This document shows, piece by piece, positions 21,361 to 32,404 of a DNA stretch of 64,000 nt. The stretch is from Hortaea werneckii. Its lineage: Eukaryota; Ascomycota; Dothideomycetes; Mycosphaerellales; Teratosphaeriaceae. The notes under the pieces were generated by a model, which ran no database searches, was not told the DNA's origin, and saw nothing but the letters and a program-made list of their open reading frames with translations. Made by a program: the position numbers and the translations under genes. Each line of letters begins with the position of its first letter. The first letter of the stretch is position 1. The stretch is taken from positions 496,001 to 560,000 of the forward strand of contig JBAOKB010000037.1 in assembly GCA_037044905.1 (NCBI GenBank), in the 5' to 3' direction.

Positions 21361-22252
21361 CTAAGAAGAAGCCCCGTGCACAAACAACCTCTCCGCCATC
21401 GGAACCTCATCCTTAACCTTCAACGCCTCCCGCGCCCCCTCCTCAACCCCACCAAAAACCAACTGCGCCTTGAGACTCCACTCCAACGGGATCTTCCACT
21501 CCGCACTCGCCTTCTGGTCCGGCAGCGGGTTATAATGTTGCAGGTTGCAGCCGAAGCCTTCCGCTTCCAGCGCCGTCCACAGCATGTACTGGTGCATGGC
21601 GGACGTGTGCTCGGACCAGGTCGGGAATTTGTCTGCGTAGGTGGGCAGTTTGGCCTGGAGGGCTTTGATGGGTTCCGGGTCTTCGTAGAAGAGGATCTGT
21701 TGTCGGGGCATGGACGGTCAATCCTTGAAATCTCCGAAGGGGATGTGTATAGCTAGAGATGACTGTTGAGGAAAAACTTACAGTTCCATAACCCCCTCTA
21801 AACCCCTTAATCCTGTTCCCGGTGTGTTCCCACTTGTCCTCGGGCACATGCGCTTTGAGGATATCCCGCACAATGTCCCAGAACTTGTCGTGGTCGTCCT
21901 TCAGCAGCACCACGAGCCGGGTGGACTGCGAGTTGAATGAGGAGGGGACCTCTTTGAGGGCCGTCCGGACGATCTCTTCGATCTTGGTGTCGGCGATCGG
22001 ACTCTGTTTGTTCAGGGCGTAGATGCTTCGGCGGAGGTGGATGGCGTCCTTGAAGGACATGGTCTCGGAGGAGGAAGGAGACATGGTGGATGTGAAGGGA
22101 CGGGAGGTGGTGGTGGTCGGGTTCAGGGGGTGTTGTAAAGAAAAGGTGGACGTGGTTGCTGGTCTGAGCAGAGGAGCGCTGAAGCGATTGAATCGCGGGA
22201 GAAGTCTGGAGATGGTAGATGAGGTGGGACGGAGGAGTAGTGGGGCAGCCAT
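21361..22252 (-). CDS. nitroreductase-family oxidoreductase (Frm2/Hbn1-like) with predicted mitochondrial presequence
   Basis: Exons 22252-21782 and 21696-21361 (GTAAGT...ACAACAG intron, phase 0) encode 268 residues. From the ATG at 22252, the first 55 or so residues are rich in Arg/Ser/Thr/Leu without acids (MAAPLLLRPTSSTISRLLPR), typical of a mitochondrial targeting signal. The enzyme part starts at MSFKDAIHLRRSIYALNKQS and includes SSFNSQSTRLVVL, KGFRGGYGT|ILFYED, LWTALEAEGFGCNLQHYNPL and the C-terminal ERLFVHGA. This is the arrangement of fungal Frm2-type FMN nitroreductases, linked in yeast to lipid signalling and oxidative stress. An upstream in-frame ATG at 22348 would add a hydrophobic segment (IGAIIATFTVLALAYLL); which start is used is open. 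Confidence 0.87.
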
Positions 22253-22804
22253 CTTCTCGTAGAGGGGCAGGTGGAGGGTTAATAAATAGGCAAGGGCGAG
22301 AACGGTGAAAGTTGCGATGATAGCGCCGATACTACGGTGATGGCGCATACCTTCGCTCTGGCACTTACGTCGTAGAGCGCGCGGTATCAAGTAGAACTTA
22401 TCAATGATTTCATAATCCTAAAGAAGATGCCGCTGCGTAATAATGCTCATTCCGCCATAGCAATTCGCTAAATGGGATTCGAGATGAAGTTGCTTAGAAA
22501 GCTCTGACGAATGCACATTGCGGAACTGCATGTGGTTGGGTTGGCGGAAGAAGACCGCGCGGGTACCTGCCATGTGAAGATCATGCCCCAATTAAGACGG
22601 TTAGATAAGCAGGCTAATTAGCACTCATTTGAGTTGCGCATCAATCTATTGCCTCAGCAGTTGTGATATTAGACGTCTTGACAGTAGACTCGCAATGTCT
22701 ATTCTATGAACGCCACTGTCCGATTGTTCGCAAGGCTTAGAACCTATGATTGCTAGAAATTACATCTCAAAGTCCTCGTAGCAAAACCCCTAAGAACCAC
22801 TCCC
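22253..22804. other. intergenic region upstream of the nitroreductase-like gene
   Basis: About 550 nt between two minus-strand genes. It includes the possible N-terminal extension of the nitroreductase-like gene (to 22348). Otherwise I see nothing. Confidence 0.45.
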
Positions 22805-25800
22805 CTACATAAACGCCGGCGTCGTCTCCCTACTCCTCTTTTCCAGCCACTCCCCCGCCAACCTCTGACCAGGAGACACCGGACTACTCTTCCCCGGTCC
22901 CGGGTTCCTGACCGCAGAATATCTTGATACCGACCGATTCCGCAGAGCGGGATGCACAGTAGAAGGTTTCCGAGACTTGTTTGGACCCGCGGCCAGCCAT
23001 TCCGAGCTGGAGAGGGCAGGCAGCCGGTCGTCATCCGCCGATGCTGGCGGAGCGTTCTCCTTCTCGTCTTCGTTGTTGTTGCGGCCGGAAGGGAGAGGCG
23101 CCTGGTGAGAGGCGTAAGGTCCTGCGGCGATGTCCATAATGGTACTGTCTTCCAACATGTTGGATGTGTGAATGATGTTCTTGCGCCGGATCTCTAAGGG
23201 AGTGGTCCGGCCTGTGCTGGTGTTGATGTAGTTCGCTCGAAGCTCCAATGCAGATCGATGTTTGTTTGCGACTCTGTGCGGCCCCTCAGGATGGGAGGTG
23301 GTTTTAGTCAATCTGTTCGGCTTCTCGCCTTCACTCGGGAGGGCGCCGCTCATCATAAGCTCTTGGGCAGCACCGAGGGAATTGAGAACGTCTCTACAAC
23401 GTGTGATTGTATTCAGTTGCCCAAGACTTTGTCTGCCAGTTACGATACGTTGCTGGGTAATAGATCGTCTCTGTCTATGACAGTCGCCGCTCTGGTGAGT
23501 GACTTCTTCTGGAGGACTGTTGCTTGTCCGGCTAGCTGTACGAAACCCTTGCCGAGAAGTGCTGCGACTCGTGAGACTCTGTTCCCGGGATTGACGGCCT
23601 GTCTCGATCATAGGATATCGCTCGTTCATCATGCTGGATGTCCTACTGCCAGTTCGGCGTCCTCGGTTGGTTGTTACGGACTGCGGGCGACTCGCTGAAG
23701 CTGATACACGCCGCCCACCGAACGGCGGCGACACAGAGCCCGGTTGCGAGCCCGTCTCTTCAGACTGCCTGGTCGGGCTGAGAAATCCTTTGGAAGCTGT
23801 TTCTTCGCCTTGCGTAAGGGCCTGTGTCAATGTCAAGCCTTCGAGACCGTTCTTGAACGAATGCATCTCGTCTGACAGCCATTTTCGCCATTGTCCACTC
23901 GTTCGCGCGGACTTCACCGGCTGAGGCTCTTCTGCAACTTTCTTCGGCGGCGAGATGGAATAGCTCCTCACTTCTCGGCCAGTGATGGTGACAACAGTAC
24001 CCACCGGTTCGACAGGCGTATATGGCCGTGGCGAAGCACCGTCTGTCGCCCGTGAATACAGGCTCGGAGATAGAATGTTAGGACGCGCAGGCTCTGCTGT
24101 TTGTTCGACTTTAGTGTGGTGGGGTAGATCATTGGACAATGGAGGTTGCGGGTGGGATCGGCTCAAAGACCGCAACTCATATGGGTTGTCGCCCATCATC
24201 GCAGCTCGGGTCGAGTGGGGAGCTGCCGGCGAGAACTCATCAAGAGAACATTGCCATCTGTTCTTGGACTTCTCCATTCGACGAGCCAACTGCTCTGAAG
24301 AAGGCGGAATCGCCCTTCTAGCATGACGTCGCTGTAAATCGCTTGGTGGCAATTGAAAGGCAGCATTGTTGCCTGTCTTATCAATGTTGAGACTGCTTTG
24401 CTCTACCCCATCTGGACTGGCGACCTCGGGCACAGGTGAGCATATGTTGAACTTCACATCTGTCGGATCCGGTGTCACAGTCCTGATGCTGCGATTACTG
24501 TGTGCGCTAGAGCGTGAAGCTGCCACACGTCCACGCTGCTGAGACGGCAAGCTTGCACGACTGTCGATGGCCGTTGCAGATTCTGGCTGAGCGGCCTCGA
24601 TCGATATAGACGGAGTGATCGGACGCTTAGACGGTTTTATTCGCTCTTGAAGGGCCGAATACAGGCTCTTGCTCTCTTCATTACTCTTGAGCTGAACCAT
24701 GCTTGTCTTGCGCAACTTGTTACTAACAGGACGACCAAAGAAAGAGCTTGCCTTGCGTAGAGTCGCCTGGCTACCACTGCGCGGCAGAATTCTGCTGGAA
24801 TTGTCGACTGTCATAGGGCGCTGACTCATTCTCGAGTTGACTGTACCAGCTACCGTCGAATTGGTCCAACTGGTCACCCGGGACTTTGAGTCGCTACACT
24901 GAGCCAAGCTCTCCTTGCTGCTGCCGGTACTCGCTCTAAACTTTGGCGGCAACGAGAGTGTCTCGTCAAAGTCCGCGAAGGGATCTTTGTTAGGTGCCTT
25001 CGAGCTTTGGTAAGACGCCGGATCTGCAGGATAATGCAGCTGCTTGGCTTCGACGTGCTGGACTGGAATCTCGCTAGGCGTTTTGGAAGTTTTGCGAAAT
25101 GCTTTCTTGATGCGGCCTTTGAGGGTGTCGGAAAACATCCGTGACTTCTTCTCTGCCTTTCCGGCGATAGTAGGCAGTGCTGAATCCATCGTGGACATTG
25201 GAGGGGGCGGTGGAGGCGGCAGCGGCGGCAGTGGCGGTAAGGTGTCGTTGCCAGCGTAATTGAAAGGCGGCAGCTCATGGTCAAAACCATCGTCGCTGCT
25301 CTGCTGCCACACCGTTGCGCGCCGTCTTTGGAAAGGAGCGAGGAGCATGGATTTTCGTTCGCGTGGCTTCTTCTGCTGGAAGTCTCGGAGACATTTGTCT
25401 CTAGCAAGTGCAATAATTTCTTCATCCGTCTGTGTCTTACGAATTGACGGTCTGGCAGAGCGAAAGGTTCGAACCGTACTGTCAAGCGGCTCCCCGAAGT
25501 TGGAGAGCAAAGCCAGGTTACCATTATATCCATCACGAGTGGCCGTGGGAGTACTACTGCGCTGGAGCGAAGAATGGCGGTCTCTGGAATGTGCGGAAGG
25601 ATGCCTGGGAGTTGGACTACCATCAGTGTAGACCGATTGAGCCTTTCTGGTGCGCTGTGCGCTTGCCGGAACGGTGAGAAATTGGCCCTGTCCAACGGCT
25701 TCGCCACCTCGTCTGTTCGGTGGGATGACTGAGCGCTTTTTGGTAATGACTCTCTCTTCTCCAGGATTGTTAGTCACAGGCTCAGATCGCCTCGAAGGTG

Positions 25801-26143
25801 CTGCAATAAATGCCTGCGGTGGTCTCGTATCTCCTTTCGTAGACGTGGATCTCCGACGGCCTAACCGAGCTTCTTCGAGGTGGCTTCCCTCTCTCCGACC
25901 TGCTTGACTACGGCGCCGCTGTATCTTCGGTGGAACCTGCTGGTATGTTTGCAACACTGGCTCCCCTTCTCGCCGGGCTCTGTTGTAAGCCTCTAGGGCA
26001 GCGACCTCGGCATGTTGCCGCGTGACAAATGGATCGATGGAAGTCGAGCTGCGCTGGTGCCCCGAGGACGTGGTATGCTGCGAGGATGTCGACTTCGCTC
26101 GGCGCAACCGGTCGCCAGCATTACTGTTGGTCCTGGATAGCAT
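22805..26143 (-). CDS. large, mostly disordered fungal protein of unknown function
   Basis: A single exon encodes 1112 residues from the ATG at 26143 (MLSRTNSNAGDRLRRAKSTS). Composition is Ser/Arg/Pro-rich almost throughout, with no signal peptide or membrane segment. Islands that look conserved: a short N-terminal helix PFVTRQHAEVAALEAYNRAR; DEEIIALARDKCLRDFQQKK; a polyproline stretch near residue 310 followed by MFSDTLKGRIKKAFRKTSK; SGQWRKWLSDEMHSFKNGLE near residue 765; and the C-terminal SPGQRLAGEWLEKRSRE. A KEN-box-like sequence (DEKENAPP) near residue 1040 and many Ser-Pro sites suggest cell-cycle phosphorylation or degradation, an inference only. I do not recognise a named family. Confidence 0.85.
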   Translation of the reverse strand: MLSRTNSNAGDRLRRAKSTSSQHTTSSGHQRSSTSIDPFVTRQHAEVAALEAYNRARREGEPVLQTYQQVPPKIQRRRSQAGRREGSHLEEARLGRRRSTSTKGDTRPPQAFIAAPSRRSEPVTNNPGEERVITKKRSVIPPNRRGGEAVGQGQFLTVPASAQRTRKAQSVYTDGSPTPRHPSAHSRDRHSSLQRSSTPTATRDGYNGNLALLSNFGEPLDSTVRTFRSARPSIRKTQTDEEIIALARDKCLRDFQQKKPRERKSMLLAPFQRRRATVWQQSSDDGFDHELPPFNYAGNDTLPPLPPLPPPPPPPMSTMDSALPTIAGKAEKKSRMFSDTLKGRIKKAFRKTSKTPSEIPVQHVEAKQLHYPADPASYQSSKAPNKDPFADFDETLSLPPKFRASTGSSKESLAQCSDSKSRVTSWTNSTVAGTVNSRMSQRPMTVDNSSRILPRSGSQATLRKASSFFGRPVSNKLRKTSMVQLKSNEESKSLYSALQERIKPSKRPITPSISIEAAQPESATAIDSRASLPSQQRGRVAASRSSAHSNRSIRTVTPDPTDVKFNICSPVPEVASPDGVEQSSLNIDKTGNNAAFQLPPSDLQRRHARRAIPPSSEQLARRMEKSKNRWQCSLDEFSPAAPHSTRAAMMGDNPYELRSLSRSHPQPPLSNDLPHHTKVEQTAEPARPNILSPSLYSRATDGASPRPYTPVEPVGTVVTITGREVRSYSISPPKKVAEEPQPVKSARTSGQWRKWLSDEMHSFKNGLEGLTLTQALTQGEETASKGFLSPTRQSEETGSQPGSVSPPFGGRRVSASASRPQSVTTNRGRRTGSRTSSMMNERYPMIETGRQSREQSLTSRSTSRQGFRTASRTSNSPPEEVTHQSGDCHRQRRSITQQRIVTGRQSLGQLNTITRCRDVLNSLGAAQELMMSGALPSEGEKPNRLTKTTSHPEGPHRVANKHRSALELRANYINTSTGRTTPLEIRRKNIIHTSNMLEDSTIMDIAAGPYASHQAPLPSGRNNNEDEKENAPPASADDDRLPALSSSEWLAAGPNKSRKPSTVHPALRNRSVSRYSAVRNPGPGKSSPVSPGQRLAGEWLEKRSRETTPAFM

Positions 26144-29091
26144 CCTGTAGCCTCAAGGATATTTGCCAAGGAGTTCAAGCAAATCGTGGGTAAGATGCGG
26201 AATGGTACATGCAAGTAAGAGATCAAAGACCGACAACGGGGGAAAGGAGTAAGCACAATGAAAGCGAATCATCTGATCCTCTTACCTGCCGCAGTGTGGG
26301 AAAGGACACGGAGAGCATAACAAATGCAGGGAGGCAAGTGAAGAAGAGATGCCCACAGCCGTGCTTGCTAGAAGCGCTGAAGTCGGTTTGTTAGGAGGTG
26401 CCACCCACTGCGTCAGGCTCTTTGAGAGCATGTCGTCGCTGGAGTCCATCGTATGAAATGCTGTAGCTCCTGAGGATTAGTGCCTTATTGCAGAAGTTGA
26501 ATCAACGCATCGATATCGACGCAATCATGTAGTAATCAACATCAGTCCGCCGAGGATTCAGATTGACAGTCTGGAATGATGATCGCCGGTGCTGGTGAAG
26601 GTCTAAATTTCCAGTCGCTAAGGTGCCTGACGTACGTACTATGTACTTAGTAGTACCTCTTGCCTACCTTAGGTAAGGTAAGGCGCCTTCCAAAGGTTCC
26701 ACCCATCGGACGGGAAGATTCGCAGCTGCCTCAGGCCCTGCGCTCTTTTCTAAGCCCTGCCCGCAGGAGCCCGGGAGGTTCATATTGTTCCGGGTAGGTA
26801 TGTAGCCTTGAACGTGATACCATCGTGCAACATCTCAAATGTGGTCATCTTGCTAGCCCTTCCGACCTTCCAAGTGAATTCGCTGGCATAGAAAGTACAC
26901 AAGGTCGATGATCTGACTCCAGGTGTGCGACCGGTTATCAACTGTATGACCTGCGCTGAAAAGAACCACTGCTGCGCGCATATCGCAAACTCCTCACATC
27001 GCCAGGCTTTCGCCAGCATCGTAGGGAGCGCTCTGAGGGTGCGCCAGTGATGACTTCCCGGGAAAGACCGGAATGCAGATAGGAACCCGCTTCAGCGGCG
27101 ACTTCTGACTGCGCAATTGCGATTCCTCGTACGCCGACCACCTGAGTATCAGCGAAGCTCATGGCTCCAACGAAATTCTCCCAAAACAACTCGGTGTTGC
27201 TCAGGCCAGCTCAAAGCTCAAGCCAGTCCACCTCAAGCCGTTTCGACACAAGCTATATTTGGTGATGCAGCACTGCGACGTGAGCAGTCAGCGAATTCCA
27301 TGTTTCCATACCGTGCTCGGATGGACGCCTGTTTTGGGTATGCCTATGGCGAAGTGCGTCGAGCTTCGAAATGGGGAGATGATGCGCGGGGCTTTGATTA
27401 TTATAATGGGCTGGCAAACATATGTTACAACATTGGATCGCTCTCAATAGAATAACGGCTCTCACTAGAGTAACGGCTCCTGTCCCGATCTATGTCTCCA
27501 AGATACACCATGCCATAAACGGATTTGCAAGCACACTGCTCTGGCGACCGAAGTCCTGCTGCGTCGACGTCGCACAGGCGGTCCGTCGGAGAGAGGGTTT
27601 CTTGTTACTGGAAATCAGAACTTCATTGTAAAAATCAACTTGTTGCAAAGCCGTCTGACCCCGGCTGAACGTTTTGCGACCAGTGCAGTTGCGGCGGCAA
27701 CAAGCCCTCGACGCCTCGCATTTGCCTACGCATCGACATGGACGACCCCGGTCGACTCCAGGCCCTCAACTTCTATTCTACGTCACAGTAACAAGTGTAT
27801 TATCACTCCACAGCGTTTACCGACGGCGAATGATCGAATGAAGGAAGTGCACATTACAGGTCCGGGCGTGATTGTTTACCGACTCGACAGCAATCTATAA
27901 CGGTCATTCTATCGTTCATGCTGCTGCCCTCGCAAGTCACATGAGGGCTGCGTTTAGCTCATTGAGGGTTTGCCCCGGTGTCATTTCGCGCACGCCGTGC
28001 CGTGCTGTCATCGCCAACACATCATGTGCGGTGTCGAGGTGTCGTCACGTCGTGGCACTCTTGCTGATGACGGCCCCAGTTTCCGCCCTGCGCCTCAACA
28101 ACACGGCATCGACAGACCGGGGGGGGGTTTGGCTGCCAGGCTGCGCAGCTGCAGTCACCACCATCGCGAAAATGGCGGAGGACGCGTCGGCATCGCTTAT
28201 CGGTGCCGTCGGTCGCGCTCTTTATCGCCAGGACGCAGCCAACACCCCGGCTAAAAAGCCAGATCGCTTGTGATCGAGGCGGGATTGCGAAGTCGTCTCC
28301 ACCAGCAATTTCCGAGACTCGCAATTCACGTGGAATTAATGAATGATTGGCCAAAGGGCGCGGGTGTCCAATCAATTTATGCTCAAACTTCTCACCGGGC
28401 GCAAAGTCAGAGCTCGGACCTGCATTAGCGGGCGCCCTGCACGGCTAGGCTGAAACGGCCGAACCGCGCCCTCAGTTGCCCTGATCGCCGGGTTCGCACG
28501 CGACTGGTCGCCGCGCACCCACCACCGGTCGAGACCACAGGACCACGAGTCTCCAGTCTTACGGCAGCCACCCCGAAACACTCTTCTGTGGGCGCCAGCA
28601 GTACAACAAGAATTTTTCTCATGGCACAATGGGGTGTAAAATCGCCGTGTCGTTGAAATTTCACATGGTTGACACCTGCCGAGCATGTGCAGAGCCCTTT
28701 GTGCCCACCCTAAATCGGCGCAAAGAGCCCCTATTGGAGCGCATGCGAAAGACCCCCATTATTGTCCCCTTCTAGGCGACCCATTGTCGTAAGCGCTATT
28801 GTTTGTTCGCACGGGACAAAGGTAATACGCGGCAGGCATTATATTGACCATGCTCCCTCCCTTTCAAATGCCAGCCTCTTTCCCCCCATTCACGAGTCTA
28901 TTCGGTCTCTCTACCACACACTCTCTTTACTGCTTCCACGCAAACAATCAACGTCTGTGACGTTAGTCCACTCATTCCAGCCACACAATCATTACTGCTT
29001 TGAACAGCACCCTGCTATTATAGCTTCCTGACGACCCAACGACCTGGTCTCGACGAATCCAGCAAAGAACTCACCACCAATCCAAACCACC
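26144..29091. promoter_or_regulatory. 2.9 kb divergent intergenic region
   Basis: It separates the disordered-protein gene (minus) from the secreted-protein gene (plus). It holds only short, unconvincing ORFs. A dense run of TACCTT/TAGGTA/GTACTA elements lies at 26631-26685. A pyrimidine-rich leader (about 28850-29050) with TATATTGAC upstream looks like the core promoter of the gene at 29092. Confidence 0.5.
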
Positions 29092-29807
29092 ATGTTCTCC
29101 AAGGCTATCGCTCTTGCTGCCGTTCTGGCAACCGTCGGCGTCAACGCCATTCCCTCTGCTGGCCACAACCACCAGCACCTGCACCGCCGTCACCACGGTC
29201 TCCAGCATGCCGCCCGCGACACCACCCTGGAGGCTCGTGACGACACTTACACCCTGCACGTCCACAACCAGTGCTCTGACACCAAGTACTTCGGTCTCTT
29301 CGAGATCACCAGCGACTTCCAGATGAACTCCAAGTGCGAGCCGACCGAGATCGCTTCAGGTGGTGACGCCCAGATCTCCGCCAACTACAAGGACATTGGG
29401 CTGAGGCTGTCCGCCACCGCCGACCAGGGCGCCGCCGCCCAGTGGGCTCCCCAGTCTCTTGCCGAGTTCGGCTACAGCGGCTGGAGCGGCGTCGAGGGCA
29501 TTGCCTACGATGTCAGCATGATGACCGTACGTTGATCCTTTCCCTCTTACTGCTATACCAGAAACCCCAGCTAACGTTCTTTCCTCCATAGGGCTCTGAC
29601 AAGAAGATCGGCGTCAAGATCGAGCCGCTCGACAACGGCAACGGCAGCTCCGACTGCGAGGTCAAGGTCTGCACCGAGCAGAACGGCTTCCCGCTCAGCC
29701 AGTGCTGGACCAACCCGGACCAGGTCTCCGACGGCTCCCCCGCCGACACCGTCTGCTACAAGGGCAAGACCGACTTCAAGGTCACCTTCTGCCCTAGCGA
29801 CAACTAA
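29092..29807 (+). CDS. secreted BYS1/thaumatin-like protein
   Basis: Exons 29092-29526 and 29592-29807 (65-nt intron, GTACGT...CCATAG, phase 0) encode 216 residues. The ATG lies in a CACCATG context. A signal peptide (MFSKAIALAAVLATVGVNA) is followed by a His/Arg-rich pro-region (HNHQHLHRRHHGLQHAARD) that probably ends at the LEARDD site. The mature part begins TYTLHVHNQCSDTKYFGLFE, continues with GVEGIAYDVSMMT|GSDKKI and has Cys pairs in the second half (CEVKVCTEQ, SQCW, DTVCYKG, FKVTFCP). This matches small fungal secreted proteins annotated as BYS1-like or osmotin/thaumatin-like. The role is unknown to me; a cell-surface or extracellular beta-sandwich protein is likely. Codon use is strongly C-ending, suggesting high expression. 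Confidence 0.83.
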
Positions 29808-31360
29808 GCCTGTCGCTCCTCCGATCCGTCATGAATCCGCTTACCTGCCTCTTGGTCAAACTGACGGCTGAGCGAGATTCCAACTCTTCATCCTTTTCTT
29901 CGCCTCTTTTCACTTTTGATGACGGGGAGTCGTTCACAGTCCATTCTGGGCAATCGGAGTTGTTATCTCTTCACACCTTTTCCTGTTGCATGCAATAGGA
30001 AGGATTGGGATTGGTATATGGGGAGTGGGTGTTCATTTCACACAACAACATTGGGGAATCACGAGACCAAATCACAAGACGACGCTACGACTGGATCGCA
30101 ACACGGCGCTTATTTTGGTTTCGGAGGGAGGTGTTGGGTTTTCAGTTGACATCATCAAAAAGCCCATCACCTCGCGAAGGGGGGGAAAGTCTCATCAATC
30201 GACTTCTGCTTGGCATCCCTTATAACGCAGGTCGGCGATGTGACTGGACAACCCCTTTCGCTTCTTTGTTTATATGGAGAAAGTATATACCCACACAGAG
30301 ACTTTACTTGTTTGACTTTTTCGTATAGAGTATCGATTGAATATCCATTAAAAACAACTTCGTCTTTTCCTCTTTCTTGTCGTCGCGATTGGATCAACGT
30401 CTGTGTAGCTCGTACTGTGATTTAAGGATAGGCATGTGCTTTGCTCCCGTCGTGGAAGTTTCGATCATCAACGAGAAAAGGCGCAGAGCTTTCGAAAGTA
30501 GCCAGGTCCGAGGTGTTGGATATGTCGTTGCTGACTGTCGACGTTGCGTCCGCTCCGCTTCCGTTCTCCACGCCCACGCCCCTCCTCCGGCGGCCCCAAC
30601 TTCCTTCGATACCAGTCCAAGAGCGGCGCGGATTCCGAATAGAAAGGTTGTCTCGCATTTTAATTATCTGCATCTAGTGATGAAAACAAGGGACTAGGCT
30701 TTTCCGATAACACTTCTCTATAAATTGTGGCGAAAATTCCACGACTCGACGGAATCTTCTGAATTTAGCACTGCGCCTCTCTCAAGGCAACCACTGCTGC
30801 CTTACTGCTAGGGTGAAGATTGAGTCATTACTCTTGTCGCATTCAAGAACGGAGAGTCGAAGTCTCCACTCCCTTTAGAGGACAATATGGATGTGAGTAC
30901 AACACATTGACCGAATGAGGAAAGTCCAGCTGCCCTTCTCTTCTCCTCGCGCCTGCCGTCCGTGAACTTCACTTCACTTCAACTTCCCCAGCAGACTCGG
31001 GAATAGCTCCGCACCCGCATATTCACGTGCCTACATAAGGGAGAGGTGGACGGCGTGAATGCTCGGCGGTGTTCCCGGCAATCGCCTGCTTCGCGCTTTC
31101 CTTCTTCGGCCGCAGGGTTTTAGTGACTGCTGCCTCGCGTGTCGTTTGGAGAGCGTGGTCGGCTAGCTGGCTAGATCTTCTTTCCGATATCTTGGGGAAA
31201 GAGTACTTGACTTACCTACGTCAGAACAATCTTTTTGGCACGTTACATCGTCAAGCACTCCCACGAGCAACAGTGCCCAAGGGACTTTCTTTTTTGTGTG
31301 GAGACCCAACCTTGCTACAACTCCGTCCACTTCTCTGTTCAAACACAAAGAAAATCCCAC
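29808..31360. other. 1.55 kb intergenic region between tandem genes
   Basis: 3' region of the BYS1-like gene and promoter of the RBR-type gene. No supported ORF. T-rich/CT-rich segments occur at about 29880-29990 and 30340-30390. Confidence 0.5.
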
Positions 31361-32404
31361 ATGGCCCCCGCCACCAAACGTCGCAAGACGACCCAGACCC
31401 ACCCGCGCTTCCTCTGCTACGGCTGCGACGTCGAGCGCGTACCGTCGCAGTTCCCAGACTGCAACCCTACCGCCGACTGCCAGCACCTGATCAACACCTG
31501 CACGGCGTGTCTGAAGAAATGGGTCGAGGCGCAGGTGGAAGCGGGGAGTTTCAAGACCGATGGCCAGGATAGTCAGGTCTTTGGTATTGCGTGTCCGCAT
31601 CCGGGATGTACGGGGACGATGAGGGAGGGGGATGTGGCGGATGCGGCGACGCGGAAGGTGTTTGGGCGGTGAGTGGCTGGCATTGCATTTCTCTCTTGAG
31701 GAGAGCAGAATGGGGGACTGACAGGTACCGATCAGGTTCGAGGAGATAGCGCGCCGTCACATTGCCGAGCACACGCCCGGATGGCGATGGTGCCTCGCGC
31801 CAGGGTGCAAAGCAGGCCAGGTCCACGACTCGTCGGACGCTGTCGCAGTCACTACCACCGCCGTTGACAACGAAGCAGGCCCCGAGCAGATTGCAAAGTC
31901 CAAGAAGAGCAGCAAAAGCAAGAAGAAAGCCGTCGACGAGACAACCAAGGCCGTCAAAGAAGTCGAGACAAAGCCGGATATCATCGACATCTTCCAATGT
32001 CACGCCTGCGGCGCCCGAGCCTGCGTACCGTGCGACCGCCCTTACCACGACGGCGAAAGCTGCGGCCAGTATCAGCACCGCATCAAAGACCGTCTGGACG
32101 AAGAGGACCAGACGCTGCAGACGATCCAGAAGTCGACAAGGAAATGTCCTGCTTGCGGCGTCAATATCCAGAAAAATGGGGGTTGTCCTTATATGATCTG
32201 TAAGTTATTTCTTCGAAGGATTTCCCCAATTTCATCGGGGACCTTTGCCCGAGTGCCTTTTTTTTTTTTCTAGGCTTTTTCATGCTGACCACCCTCTCCC
32301 TCCTTAACCTAGGCCACAAGTGCAAAACCTCGTTCTGCTGGACTTGCATGCGAGACATTGATACCACGGGCCGCTGCGATTGTGCGGCGCGGCGATATCC
32401 CTAG
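31361..32404 (+). CDS. RBR-type (RING-IBR-RING) zinc-binding protein, putative E3 ubiquitin ligase
   Basis: Exons 31361-31668, 31736-32199 and 32313-32404 encode 287 residues; both introns restore the frame (VFGR|FEEIA, YMIC|HKCKTS). After a basic start (MAPATKRRKTTQTHPRF) comes a RING1-like CYGCDVERVPSQFP with a DCQHLINTCTACLKKWVE block. A second part follows with IACPHPGCTGTM and WCLAPGCKAGQVH. A Lys/Ser-rich linker leads to an IBR-like FQCHACGARACVPCDRPYH and a final RING2-like CPACGVNIQKNGGCPYMIC with CKTSFCWTCMRDI. RBR ligases pass ubiquitin via a RING2 cysteine, here probably the Cys in NGGCPYMIC. It is shorter than most RBR ligases and has no recognisable partner domain. The substrate is unknown. 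Confidence 0.87.
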
